Notes under the pieces: model-generated
What the model was told of the DNA's origin: nothing
Seen by the model: only the letters and a program-made list of their open reading frames with translations
Database searches by the model: none
Translations under genes and position numbers: made by a program
In this document: piece after piece, positions 35,868-46,509 of the stretch
Numbering within the stretch: the first letter of the stretch is position 1
Layout: each line of letters starts with the position of its first letter
NCBI GenBank assembly: GCA_013823135.1
Contig: PNLP01000021.1
Span: 40,619-104,618, forward strand
Direction of reading: 5' to 3'
Length of the DNA: 64,000 nucleotides
Source of the DNA: Planctomycetaceae bacterium
Lineage (GTDB): Bacteria > Planctomycetota > Planctomycetia > Gemmatales > Gemmataceae

Positions 35868-37169
35868 TTACGCGATCACTTCTTTCAGCAGGCCGGTGCT
35901 GTCGCCGTGACGCTCGACCTTGGCCCCGACCCCGTGCAGCAGAGTCAGCCACAGGTTGCACAAAGGCGTGTTCTTGGGCGCGACGATGTGGTGACCGAGC
36001 TTGATCCCCGCGCCGCCGCCCGCGACCACCGTGGGGCAGTTGTCGAGCGAGTGGCCGGTGCGAAGGTTGCTGCCGTAGACGAGGCACGTGTGGTCGAACA
36101 GCCGCGAGCCGTCGGCTTCTTTGGTGGCCTTGAGCTTTCCGATCAACCCCGCGAGGAGTTCGCTCTGGGCGGCGTCGCGGCGCTGCGAGGCGTCGAGCTT
36201 CTCGCCCAGGACCGCGTGGTAGTGGCTCATGTCGTGCGGGTGAACCTTGACGTCGATGCTCGGCAGCAGCGACTTCACCGGCTGGCGGAACGTGAACACC
36301 CGCGTGCTGTCGGTCTGGAACGCGGCGACCATCAAGTCGTACATCAGCCGGATTTCCTCGCGGCCGACCATTCCCGGCTTGGGCTCGGGCATCGCCGTCT
36401 TCGGCTGCGGCACGCCGATCCAGCGCTCCTCCTTGCCCAGTCGCGTCTCGATGTCGCGAATCCCCTCGAAGTACTCGTTGAGCTTGTCGTTGTCCTTCTT
36501 GCTGAGTTGCTGCTGCATCTCGCGGGCGTTCTCGCGGACCGTGTCGAGGACGCTGCGGCGCTGGGCGAGCATGGCCTTCTGCTGCCCGATCGGAGTCTTG
36601 TCCGTCGAGAACAGCCGGTGGTACGCATCGACAGGCGTGTCGAATCCGCCAATGGGTTTGCCGCGCACGTCCCACGCGAGCGACAGCCCCGGGCCGTGCC
36701 CAGAGCCGCCCATCTCTGTGGCGGGGCCGCCGTTGAGCTGGATTGAAGGGAAGCGCGTCTCTTGCCCGAGGTGCCCCGCCGCGACCTGATCGGCCGAGAT
36801 GCTGTTGTGGAAGCTCTGGCCAGGCTCGGCGTAGCGGTTCGCCCCGGTGAGCCATAGCGTGCTGCCCCAGTGCCCCTCGTTGGCGAACTTATTCGTGAGC
36901 CCCTGGATCACGGTGAAGTCGGCCTTGTGTTTCGCGAGCGGTTCGAGGCCCGGCGAGAGCTTGTAGTCCGGGCCGGTCTTCGTCACATCCGGGTACCAAC
37001 TGGATTCCGTGACCCCGTAGCCGAAGCTCAGGAAGATCATGCGCTTCGGCGGGGTCGCGGCGGGCGCGGCCGAGGCGAAGCGGCGGAAGCCGAACGACTC
37101 GAGCGGCGGCAGCGCGATCATCGCGGTGCTGGATCGGAGGAACAGGCGGCGTGTCGGGTTAGCGTTCAT
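35868..37169 (-). CDS. DUF1552 domain-containing protein
   Basis: A 433-residue protein. The N-terminus NPTRRLFLRSSTAMIALPPL resembles a Tat signal, implying folded export. The body matches DUF1552: PKRMIFLSFGYGVTESSWYP near 41, then HWGSTLWLTG and HDMSHYHAVLG, ending GHHIVAPKNTPLCNLWLTLLHG. This family is the constant companion of DUF1592 cytochromes in planctomycetes and related phyla, and is distantly related to DUF1501. It begins 20 bases after the DUF1592 stop. The activity is unknown. Confidence 0.93.
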   Translation of the reverse strand: MNANPTRRLFLRSSTAMIALPPLESFGFRRFASAAPAATPPKRMIFLSFGYGVTESSWYPDVTKTGPDYKLSPGLEPLAKHKADFTVIQGLTNKFANEGHWGSTLWLTGANRYAEPGQSFHNSISADQVAAGHLGQETRFPSIQLNGGPATEMGGSGHGPGLSLAWDVRGKPIGGFDTPVDAYHRLFSTDKTPIGQQKAMLAQRRSVLDTVRENAREMQQQLSKKDNDKLNEYFEGIRDIETRLGKEERWIGVPQPKTAMPEPKPGMVGREEIRLMYDLMVAAFQTDSTRVFTFRQPVKSLLPSIDVKVHPHDMSHYHAVLGEKLDASQRRDAAQSELLAGLIGKLKATKEADGSRLFDHTCLVYGSNLRTGHSLDNCPTVVAGGGAGIKLGHHIVAPKNTPLCNLWLTLLHGVGAKVERHGDSTGLLKEVIA

Positions 37170-37189
37170 GTGCGGGATTCCCGGGGAGG

Positions 37190-39871
37190 TTACTTGGTTT
37201 GGAATTCTTTGCTGCGTACCAGTGCGTGGATGAACTCACGCATCGCGAGGTCTTTTGCTTTCACCTGGCGCTGCATGTCGTCGAGCAGTGCCGCGTCGCG
37301 GAAGCCGACCGGGCGGCCGATGGCGTACTCCACGAGTGCCTCGCTGAACCCGCGGGCGAAGGCGTCCGACTTGCCAGCGATGATGTCTCGTAGCTCGAAG
37401 TAGCTCTTGAACGCCGGCCCCTTGTGCATCGCCCCCGACGGGTCGATTGTCCAGGTGAGTTTGGGAACGTCCCGCGCCGGCTTCCCAGAAGCGTCCATCA
37501 CCTGATAGCTGTCCTGCGTTCGCCACTGGCCGACGGCGTCGAAGTTCTCCAGGCCGAAGCCGATGGGGTCGATCTTGCGGTGGCAACTCGCGCACTGCGG
37601 GGCGTCCTGGTGGGCCTGGAGCCGGTCGCGGGTGGTGAGCGCCTTCCCCGCGAGACGCGTGATCGCCGGGACGTTCGCCGGGGCGGGCGGCGGCGGGTCG
37701 TTGAGCAACTTTCGCAGCACCCACGCCCCGCGTTCGACCGGGCTGGTGCGCTCGCCGTTGCTGCCCATCAGGTTGATCGCCGCCATCCCCAGCAACCCGC
37801 CGCGCGGCGAGTCCTTCGGCACCGGCACCTTGCGGTACGCATCGCCGGTCACGCCCTTGATGCCGTAGTAGTTCGCGAGCACGCTGTTGATGATGACGTG
37901 GTCGGCCTTCAGCAAGTCGCGGATGCTGGTGTTCTCCCGCAAGCCATATGCGAACGTCTCGTAGACCTCGTTCCGGGCCGCGAGCTTCGTGGCGTTATCG
38001 AAGTTGGGGAACAGCCCGCGGTTGACCTCGAAGAAGTCGAGACGGTCCATCCCGAGCCACTGGTACACGAACCCGTTCACGAAGCCAGCCGATCGTGGGT
38101 CGTCGAGCAGTCGGGTGGTTTCGGCGGCGAGGACCGCGGGCTTCGACAGTTCGCCACGTGTTGCGAGGTCGCGGAGTGTGGTATCAGGCGGCGCGCCCCA
38201 GATGAAGTAGGAGAGCCGCGTTGCCAGTTCGAGGTCGGTCAGCGGGCGGCCCTTCTCGCTGGCAGGCTCGGCGAGGTACAAGAACATCGGCGACGCCAGC
38301 ACGACCGCGAGCGATTCCTTGAGGGCCACGCTGTGCTTCGTGCCCGCGGTCCGGCGCGTGTCGTACAGCGACTGCAAGCGGTCGATGTAGCCCGCCGTCG
38401 GCTTCGCGCCCCGGAACGCTTCCTGGGCGAATCGCTCGAACGCGGCACGCACCTCGGCAGCCGTCGGCGGCTTGGACTTGTCGTCGAGCGGGATGCCGAG
38501 TGCCGCGAGACCGGGGGCGGTGGGCTTCGCACTCGCGGGCTTGTACTCGATCTCGAACCAGTCCACCCACAGCGCCACGGTCGGGCCGACGCCGTTCTGC
38601 TTCACCCCTTCCGCGAACTTCCGGCGGACCTGTTCGATGTGGTCGTTCGTCCCCTTCTCGCGGATGAACAGCGTGCGGTCGCTGCGGTCCGAGTGCTTGC
38701 GGGTAAGCGTCCACGGGATCTCGATGATCTGGGGCGCGGCCATCGTGCCGGTGATCTCGTGGGTCGCGTGGACTTGCCCGTGCCGGGGGTTGATGCCGAA
38801 CTCCATGAACCGGCGCTGCGGGTCGGAGCCTTCGACCGCCGCGGCGCGATACCGGACGGTGTAGTTCCCGACCGGCCAGTCGAACGGCACCTGCAAGTTG
38901 AGCCAGGAGTTCACGCGATCCTGCTGGGCGAGCGTGAGGTACGCGCCCTGATCGAGTGCGGGGAGCTTGAGGTAGTACTGGTAGTAGGAGTGAATGCCGC
39001 CCATGTTCGCGGCGCGGTTGGCCTTGTCCGCGTTGTTCTCGCCCGTGTCGAAGCCGAACGATTCGGGCGACGGCGCCCCGGCGATCTTGGCCCACGAGCG
39101 GCGGAAGATCGCGTCGTCCTTCGCGGTCTTGCGGATCTCGGCGACGACCGCTTTGTTCTCCGGCTTTGCTGCGGCAGCCATCACCGCATCGACCCACTTC
39201 TTGCCGCGATCGTGGGCGTCCTTCTCGGTGTTCACGAACTTGGTGATCGGGGCGAGCGAGTCCTCGACTTCGAACCGCAACTTCTTCTGCACGCCTGCCG
39301 CCGTTTGCTTCTCGAACGCCTCGTCGAGCGCCTCGCGGCCGAGGGCGAGGTACTGCTCGAACTGGTTGCTCGACATGAACAGGTTCGACCCCACGGTGTC
39401 GAAGCCGCCGTTGCCGGAATCGCCGGGGAGTTCGCTCACGTTGATCTCGACGCCGAGCAACTCGCGGAGGGTGTTCCGGTACTCGCGGCGATTCAGCCGC
39501 CGCATGGTGACGACGCCCTTCTGGTCGCCGAGGCTCTTGCGAGCCGTCACCATCACGTTCGCGAGGTCGTCGAGGAAGTTGGCCTTGTCCGCGCACGGCG
39601 GTTGCTTCTGATCTTCCGGCGGCATCTCGCCGGCGTTCAGCGCGTTGAGCACCTTCTGCCAGCGCTCGGCCGTCTCGATGTTGGCGATTGCGAACGGAAG
39701 ATCATCGACGCGGAACTTTCCCTTCTGTACCTTCGCGTCGTGGCACTTCTGGCAGTGGGCTTGCAGGAACGCACGCTGGCGTTCGGGCACGACCGCATGC
39801 GTGTCGTTCTCGGCCGCGACCGCCGACGGCGCGACGACCATGCCGAGCAGGAGGAGAGTGAAGCGGTTCAA
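37190..39871 (-). CDS. DUF1592 multi-haem protein (DUF1587/1592/1588/1585)
   Basis: An 893-residue exported protein. A TTG start at 39871 has AAGGAAC upstream and gives the signal peptide NRFTLLLLGMVVAPSAVAA; an ATG ten codons later is possible. An N-terminal haem c motif CQKCH lies at 40-44 and a second, CASCHRKIDPIGFGLENFD, near residue 760. Between them are DUF1587 (MRRLNRREYRNTLRELLG near 122), DUF1592 (LATRLSYFIWGAPPD near 545) and DUF1588 (GLLGMAAINLMGSNGERTSP near 690). The C-terminus ends in DUF1585 (ALVEYAIGRPVGFRD). It is probably a periplasmic electron-transfer protein working with the DUF1552 protein. Confidence 0.94.
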   Translation of the reverse strand: MNRFTLLLLGMVVAPSAVAAENDTHAVVPERQRAFLQAHCQKCHDAKVQKGKFRVDDLPFAIANIETAERWQKVLNALNAGEMPPEDQKQPPCADKANFLDDLANVMVTARKSLGDQKGVVTMRRLNRREYRNTLRELLGVEINVSELPGDSGNGGFDTVGSNLFMSSNQFEQYLALGREALDEAFEKQTAAGVQKKLRFEVEDSLAPITKFVNTEKDAHDRGKKWVDAVMAAAAKPENKAVVAEIRKTAKDDAIFRRSWAKIAGAPSPESFGFDTGENNADKANRAANMGGIHSYYQYYLKLPALDQGAYLTLAQQDRVNSWLNLQVPFDWPVGNYTVRYRAAAVEGSDPQRRFMEFGINPRHGQVHATHEITGTMAAPQIIEIPWTLTRKHSDRSDRTLFIREKGTNDHIEQVRRKFAEGVKQNGVGPTVALWVDWFEIEYKPASAKPTAPGLAALGIPLDDKSKPPTAAEVRAAFERFAQEAFRGAKPTAGYIDRLQSLYDTRRTAGTKHSVALKESLAVVLASPMFLYLAEPASEKGRPLTDLELATRLSYFIWGAPPDTTLRDLATRGELSKPAVLAAETTRLLDDPRSAGFVNGFVYQWLGMDRLDFFEVNRGLFPNFDNATKLAARNEVYETFAYGLRENTSIRDLLKADHVIINSVLANYYGIKGVTGDAYRKVPVPKDSPRGGLLGMAAINLMGSNGERTSPVERGAWVLRKLLNDPPPPAPANVPAITRLAGKALTTRDRLQAHQDAPQCASCHRKIDPIGFGLENFDAVGQWRTQDSYQVMDASGKPARDVPKLTWTIDPSGAMHKGPAFKSYFELRDIIAGKSDAFARGFSEALVEYAIGRPVGFRDAALLDDMQRQVKAKDLAMREFIHALVRSKEFQTK

Positions 39872-39906
39872 GGAGAGTTCCTTTCAACCAGGTGTGTTGG
39901 CCTTCG

Positions 39907-39940
39907 TTTAGCCGCGACCCGGAGTCTTCGGAGGGGAGCG
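39907..39940. repeat. TTTAGCCGCGACCC-type repeat unit
   Basis: TTTAGCCGCGACCCGGAG, then TCTTC, then GGAGGGGAGCG. It belongs to the same family as 23089-23112, 47320-47344 and the arms at 50627-50685. It sits between the anti-sigma gene (stop at 39951) and the DUF1592 start. Confidence 0.7.
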
Positions 39941-39950
39941 TGCTCGGTGT

Positions 39951-40976
39951 TCACGGCATCGGCGTACGGCGGCTGAGCACCATTCGCACGTCATCGAGGT
40001 AGTGACCGGGGAAGTCGCTGCGGCGCTGGGCCGCGGTCACGTGCGCCACGCCGATCCGCACCAGCACGAAGTCGGTGCCCGGCGGCAGCCGCAACTCGCC
40101 CGCCAACCGCTGCCACGTTTCGGGCTGCCGATCCAGCAACAGTCGGTTGGCACGCGAGAACGCCAGCGAGTCGTTTTGCAGCGTGTTGTCGAGTCGGGTC
40201 GAGCCGTTCGTCGCGGTCTCGGCGTCGAGCGCGTAGAGCGAGACGGAACTCTGGTACTTCTCATGCGCGGGGAACGAGGCTGCGTTGAACCCGGCAGAAA
40301 GCTGAACCAGTGCGCCGCCGTCGTCAAGTTCGGCACGGTACGGCCGCACGTCGAGCAGGTAGTAGGCGTCACTGACGTAACTGCCCACCGCGTTCGGCTT
40401 GTCCTGATAATCGCCACGGAGAAAGCGGAACATCCGCCGCCCGGTCGCGGGGCGGACCTGCTGGTTCTCACCAACGAGTTCGCTGAAGTCGCCAGCCCAG
40501 CGGTGCGGGTGCGTGGGAATACCAGTCGGCTCGGGGGCGGGGCTGGACTCGAACCCTTCGTCAAGCAGCACGACGTCTCCGGGCGGGGCCGGCTGGCGCG
40601 GCGTGGCGTACACCCACGCCGCCGACGTGACGAACACCCCGACCATGAGTCCGAACGCCAGCGCCGCAATCGTCCGCACCACGAACCGCCGGCGATCGAT
40701 CGCAGGAACCGGGAGACGGTTCATGACCGTCTCCACGAACTCCTCGTCCCCGGCCGGCAACTGGGCCGCGACGGACCGGACGAACGCTTCCCCAGACTCG
40801 GCACCGTCCTGGTGGGCGAACCCGAGCAGCCGATGAAGCTGGAACAGGTCGACCGCCTGGGCACGGAGCGATTTATCGCCGTTCAGCAGAGCTAGCAGTT
40901 CGGCCCGGCCGGCCGCGTCGAGGTCGCCTTCGAGGTAGTCGCCCCAGAGTTCGGCAAAGCGGTCATTCGGTGTCAT
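39951..40976 (-). CDS. Membrane-bound anti-sigma factor-like protein
   Basis: A 341-residue protein. Residues 1-60 form a helical N-terminus (NDRFAELWGDYLEGDLDAAG) of the kind planctomycete anti-sigma factors use to bind the sigma factor. One membrane helix lies at about 103-125 (IAALAFGLMVGVFVTSAAWV). The outer C-terminal 200 residues are beta-rich, with GDVVLLDEGFESSP and a final VLVRIGVAHV, possibly a LamG- or galactose-binding-like sensor. Its ATG overlaps the sigma gene's stop as ATGA (40973-40976). The sequence supports a transmembrane regulator of the adjacent ECF factor. Confidence 0.85.
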   Translation of the reverse strand: MTPNDRFAELWGDYLEGDLDAAGRAELLALLNGDKSLRAQAVDLFQLHRLLGFAHQDGAESGEAFVRSVAAQLPAGDEEFVETVMNRLPVPAIDRRRFVVRTIAALAFGLMVGVFVTSAAWVYATPRQPAPPGDVVLLDEGFESSPAPEPTGIPTHPHRWAGDFSELVGENQQVRPATGRRMFRFLRGDYQDKPNAVGSYVSDAYYLLDVRPYRAELDDGGALVQLSAGFNAASFPAHEKYQSSVSLYALDAETATNGSTRLDNTLQNDSLAFSRANRLLLDRQPETWQRLAGELRLPPGTDFVLVRIGVAHVTAAQRRSDFPGHYLDDVRMVLSRRTPMP

Positions 40977-41560
40977 GTCAGCCCACCCTCGGCGGCCAGT
41001 TTCGCGTCGATGCAATCGCGGATCTTCAGTCGCAGCACCCAGAGCAACTTCTTCACGGCCGCCGTGGACCGACCAGAGCGAGCCGCCATCTCCTGCACCG
41101 GCACGTTCTCGCGGTAGCGCCAGTCGAGCACCTGCCGGTCCCGCTCGGGAACGCATTCGAGGCACGAGGCGAGGTGCCGGAGGCGGTCTTCAGTCAACTC
41201 GTCCGGCTGTTCGACGCGCCGTTCCAGTTCGCGCGAGATCAGGTCGCTCGCAAACCGCGAGTGGTAGTCGGCCTGCCGGCGCAGCGCCGTGACCTCGGTC
41301 ATCAGTTGGAAGCGGGCGATGGTGAACACCCAGGCGTCGAAGTTCGTGCCGTCCTGGTACTCATCGAGCCGCGTGTAGACCGCAAGGAAGGTTCGCTGGG
41401 CCACCTCGTCCACGTCGCCGCCGGGAGGACAGTGGGTCGCGAGCCATGACCGGATCCGACGCTGATACCGCCGGACAATCTCCTCGAATGCCGACCGGTC
41501 ACCCGTTCGGGCACGGGCAATGACGTGGTCGGGCAATCTGTCGTTGTGAACATCCGGCAT
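40973..41560 (-). CDS. ECF RNA polymerase sigma factor
   Basis: A 195-residue sigma-70 family factor with only regions 2 and 4. Region 2 is visible as DRSAFEEIVRRYQRRIRSW and AQRTFLAVYTRLDEYQ, with NFDAWVFTIARFQLM. Region 4 contains PERDRQVLDWRYRENVPVQE and a helix-turn-helix, MAARSGRSTAAVKKLLWVLR. It resembles the planctomycete/verrucomicrobial ECF groups. It heads the leftward run sigma, anti-sigma, DUF1592, DUF1552, LRR, and probably controls it. Confidence 0.95.
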   Translation of the reverse strand: MPDVHNDRLPDHVIARARTGDRSAFEEIVRRYQRRIRSWLATHCPPGGDVDEVAQRTFLAVYTRLDEYQDGTNFDAWVFTIARFQLMTEVTALRRQADYHSRFASDLISRELERRVEQPDELTEDRLRHLASCLECVPERDRQVLDWRYRENVPVQEMAARSGRSTAAVKKLLWVLRLKIRDCIDAKLAAEGGLT

Positions 41561-41713
41561 CGAACCCTCACTCTCCGGTGAGCTTCCACCAAGTAATGGC
41601 AGGAACTTCGCTTCGGTTACTCAACCACCGATATTTTTCCAGCGCTCACCGCGATTTACTTGCAGCATTCAGCCCCAACGAGCCCAAATGAGTGAGTCCG
41701 TGACACCCGATGG

Positions 41714-41744
41714 TTGACGCCGGACCGTGGCAAACGGGTACACT
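41714..41744 (+). promoter_or_regulatory. MerR-type promoter of the regulator gene
   Basis: TTGACG at 41714-41719 and TACACT at 41739-41744 are separated by 19 bases, the long spacer that MerR-family activators require. CCGGACCGTGG lies at 41720-41730 in the spacer and recurs, with one change, in the ATPase promoter. The regulator's start codon is 18 bases downstream of the -10, with GGAGGG ahead of it. Confidence 0.82.
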
Positions 41745-41762
41745 GTGGTTGGAGGGTGAACC

Positions 41763-42170
41763 ATGTTGACGATCGGCCAACTCGCGAAGCAGGCAGAGGT
41801 TGGGGTGGAGACGATTCGCTTCTATGAGCGGGAAGGACTGCTCGCGGAACCGGACCGAACGGCGTCTGGCTACCGCCAGTACCCACCTGAGGCCGTGGAG
41901 CGAGTGAAGTTCCTCCGCCGTGCCCAGTGGCTCGGGTTCACGCTTCGGGACGCGAAGGGTTTGCTGGAATTGCGAGATGACCCCGATGCCGACCGTGCCG
42001 ACATTCACGCGAGAGCTACCGAGAAGTTGGCCGATATCGACGCTCGGATTGCAGACCTCCAGGCAATGCGGGCGGAACTCGCGAGGGTTCTCACATCCTG
42101 TGACGGGACCGGGCCTGCTGCGGGGTGCCCCATTCTCGCGGCCATCGGAACACGAGGCGAATCCACCTGA
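41763..42170 (+). CDS. MerR family heavy-metal-responsive regulator
   Basis: A 135-residue regulator. The winged helix-turn-helix occupies residues 1-70 (LTIGQLAKQAEVGVETIRFY and SGYRQYPPEAVERVKFLRRA). A dimerisation helix follows (RATEKLADIDARIADLQAMR). The C-terminus has two cysteines, LTSCDGTGPAAGCPIL, spaced 9 residues apart, in the position of the metal-binding loop of CueR/MerR/ZntR proteins. The copper-type ATPase immediately downstream and the shared operator word suggest a monovalent copper or silver sensor. The gene carries its own MerR-like promoter, indicating autoregulation. Confidence 0.93.
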   Translation: MLTIGQLAKQAEVGVETIRFYEREGLLAEPDRTASGYRQYPPEAVERVKFLRRAQWLGFTLRDAKGLLELRDDPDADRADIHARATEKLADIDARIADLQAMRAELARVLTSCDGTGPAAGCPILAAIGTRGEST

Positions 42171-42219
42171 CGGCGACCACGCAAGCCGTGCTCTTTTGGA
42201 GAAAACCGCCGCGATGGAG

Positions 42220-42251
42220 TTGACTCCGTACCGTGGTACAGGGTGTAGAGT
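42220..42251 (+). promoter_or_regulatory. MerR-type promoter of the copper ATPase gene
   Basis: TTGACT at 42220-42225 and TAGAGT at 42246-42251 are 20 bases apart. The spacer starts CCGTACCGTGGTAC, a near-palindrome matching the CCGGACCGTGG of the regulator's own promoter at 10 of 11 positions. This spacing and dyad are what a MerR activator untwists. Confidence 0.85.
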
Positions 42252-42294
42252 GGACTGTCCGAACCCAGATCAGTCCTGAAACGGGAGGTGTCAG

Positions 42295-44673
<2,379 letters not shown>

Positions 44674-44811
44674 ACACTCGGGGAGTTACGCAGTGAGTTT
44701 GGGTGTAACCAAGGGGCTACGCAGAGGATGAAGGAAAATGGTGCAGCTCGTCGCGGAGAGCGACTCGACCCACCCCCTACCAAACTTCAACCTCTGCGGA
44801 GCCCTGCCCCA

Positions 44812-45651
44812 TCATCCCTTTGGCTTGAATAGCATGCTTTTGCGCAGGCCGAGGCGGTTGAGCCAGTATTGCCCCACGGTCTTCAGTGTCTGAAGGCCGT
44901 ACTTCGTGCTGCGGCGGAAGTTGATCTGGCTCGCCTCGTCGAAGTAGCGCACCGGCACCGGCACGTCGCCGAGGCGGAAGCCGAAGTGGATCGCTTGCAC
45001 CAGGAATTGCGTGTCGAAAACGAAGTCGTCCGAGTTACGCTCGAACGGTATCGTTTCGAGCACCTGGCGGCGGTAGACGCGGAAGCCGCTGTGGAACTCG
45101 CCGAGGTTCTGCCCGAGCATGAGGTTCTCGAACGCAGTGAGCCCGCGATTGCTGACGTACTTCCACCACGGCATACCGCACTTCATCGTCTCGGCCCGGC
45201 TCCGCACGCGGTTCCCGAGCACGACATCACAGATGCCCAACTCGATGATGCCGACCGCGTGGGGAATCACCCGCGAATCGTACTGGTAGTCGGGGTGGAT
45301 CATCACCACCACGTCAGCCCCGTGGTCGAGGCAATACTTGTAGCACGTCTTCTGGTTGCCGCCGTAGCCCTTGTTTTTGTCGTGAACGATCACCGTGAGG
45401 CCCATGTCGCGGGCGAGCTGCACGGTGTTGTCCTTACTGCAATCGTCAACGAGCAGCACCTCATCCACGCAACCCGGTGGGAAGCCGGCGAGCGTGGCGG
45501 CGAGCGTTGTTGCGGCGTTGTAGGCCGGCAACACCGCGATAACCTTGTGGCTGCGTTTCGGAGGGGAATCTGTCGGTTTCAGAATGCGTTCGACCGGAAA
45601 CGACTCGTGAATCGGGTTCAGCGGCGGTTCGGTCAGTAGCGAGGAAGGCAT
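44812..45651 (-). CDS. Glycosyltransferase family 2
   Basis: A 279-residue soluble GT2 enzyme. After a 35-residue leader the GT-A fold begins with KVIAVLPAYNAATTLAATL. It has LLVDDCSKDNTVQLAR and NKGYGGNQKTCYKYCLDHGA, and VVMIHPDYQYDSR where DXD-type metal ligands are expected. The C-terminal part (GEFHSGFRVYRRQVLETIPF and SDDFVFDTQFLVQA) is typical of DPM1-like enzymes without membrane helices. ATG 45651 was chosen; 45690 is in frame. The substrate is unknown. It is separated from the ECF transporter genes by a hairpin at 45721. Confidence 0.92.
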   Translation of the reverse strand: MPSSLLTEPPLNPIHESFPVERILKPTDSPPKRSHKVIAVLPAYNAATTLAATLAGFPPGCVDEVLLVDDCSKDNTVQLARDMGLTVIVHDKNKGYGGNQKTCYKYCLDHGADVVVMIHPDYQYDSRVIPHAVGIIELGICDVVLGNRVRSRAETMKCGMPWWKYVSNRGLTAFENLMLGQNLGEFHSGFRVYRRQVLETIPFERNSDDFVFDTQFLVQAIHFGFRLGDVPVPVRYFDEASQINFRRSTKYGLQTLKTVGQYWLNRLGLRKSMLFKPKG

Positions 45652-45720
45652 CGGGAACGGTCCGGGTTGTCGTGCGCGGTGTTGAAGCAAGTATACGGGT
45701 CGAATGCGCGACGTTTAGCG

Positions 45721-45739
45721 GCCGCCCCAGCGGGGCGGC
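45721..45739. terminator. GC hairpin at the end of the ECF transporter operon
   Basis: GCCGCCCC pairs perfectly with GGGGCGGC around AGC, two bases beyond the cbiO stop codon at 45742. There is no T run in the leftward direction beyond CTAAACG, so it may be a stabilising or weak terminator hairpin. GTTTAGC next to it resembles the repeat family at 23089. Confidence 0.55.
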
Positions 45740-45741
45740 AT

Positions 45742-46509
45742 TTAGACACGGTTCCGCAATCGATGCGGCACTTCCAACCCGTGTTGCTCCATCAAGTCCG
45801 CGTTCGCGAGCAACTCGGCCGATGGGCCGTCGGCCGCAAGTTTGCCGCCATCCAGCACCAACACGCGCGGGCAGACATCCAGTACCAGATCGAGGTCGTG
45901 CGTGGCGATGAGCTTCGTGCCAGGAAGTTTGTGGATGAGTTCGATGAGGTCGCGGCGACCGCGTGGGTCGAGAAACGCGCTCGGTTCATCAAGAAGGAGA
46001 ACCGACGGACGCATGGCGAGCACGCCGGCCAGCGCCGCACGGCGTTTATCGCCACCGGAGAGCTTAAACGGCACCCGCTCACCCGCTTCCGGCGACAAGC
46101 CCACGGCCGCGAGTGCCTCCGCGGCACGGCCCCGTGCTTCATCCACAGACAGGCCAAGATTCAGCGGGCCGAAGCACACGTCTTCCAACACAGTCGGGCT
46201 GAAGAGTTGGTCGTCCGAGTTCTGGAACACGATCCCGACCGTGGCAGGCAACTGCTTTCGATGTGTGGGGTCGGTGGGGTCGAGACCGCAGACGCTCGCC
46301 TCGCCAGATTTGCCCGCAAGCACGCCACACAGGCGCAGGAACAGGGTGGTTTTCCCGGCACCGTTTGGCCCAACCAGCGCCACGCACTCCCCCGCTCCGA
46401 TGGTGAACGACACATCTTCGAGTGCGACTCGCCCATCCGCATAGCGGTGATTCATTGACGAGGTGCGGAGTGCGTCTTCGCTCCGAGTTCCGCGTTCCGC
46501 ATTCCCCAT
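45742..46509 (-). CDS. cbiO: ECF transporter ATP-binding subunit (CbiO/EcfA type)
   Basis: A 255-residue ABC ATPase. Walker A is GPNGAGKTT (about 46-54), the Q-loop FQNSDDQLFSPTV, the signature LSGGDKRRAALAG (D in place of the usual Q), Walker B VLLLDEPSAFLDP and the switch ATHDLDLV. SDDQLFSPTVLEDVCFGPLN is diagnostic of the cobalt/ECF group. ATG 46509 overlaps the stop of the T-subunit gene as TAATG, so translation is coupled; ATG 46455 would remove the first beta strand. It energises uptake of a vitamin or metal through an S component not seen here. Confidence 0.92.
   Translation of the reverse strand: MGNAERGTRSEDALRTSSMNHRYADGRVALEDVSFTIGAGECVALVGPNGAGKTTLFLRLCGVLAGKSGEASVCGLDPTDPTHRKQLPATVGIVFQNSDDQLFSPTVLEDVCFGPLNLGLSVDEARGRAAEALAAVGLSPEAGERVPFKLSGGDKRRAALAGVLAMRPSVLLLDEPSAFLDPRGRRDLIELIHKLPGTKLIATHDLDLVLDVCPRVLVLDGGKLAADGPSAELLANADLMEQHGLEVPHRLRNRV

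Noticed and set aside
37424..39976. An 850-codon open frame on the plus strand
   Set aside because: It lies wholly opposite the DUF1592 gene, is extremely rich in Arg, Val, His and Leu, and has no domain. It results from GC-rich codon usage on the other strand.
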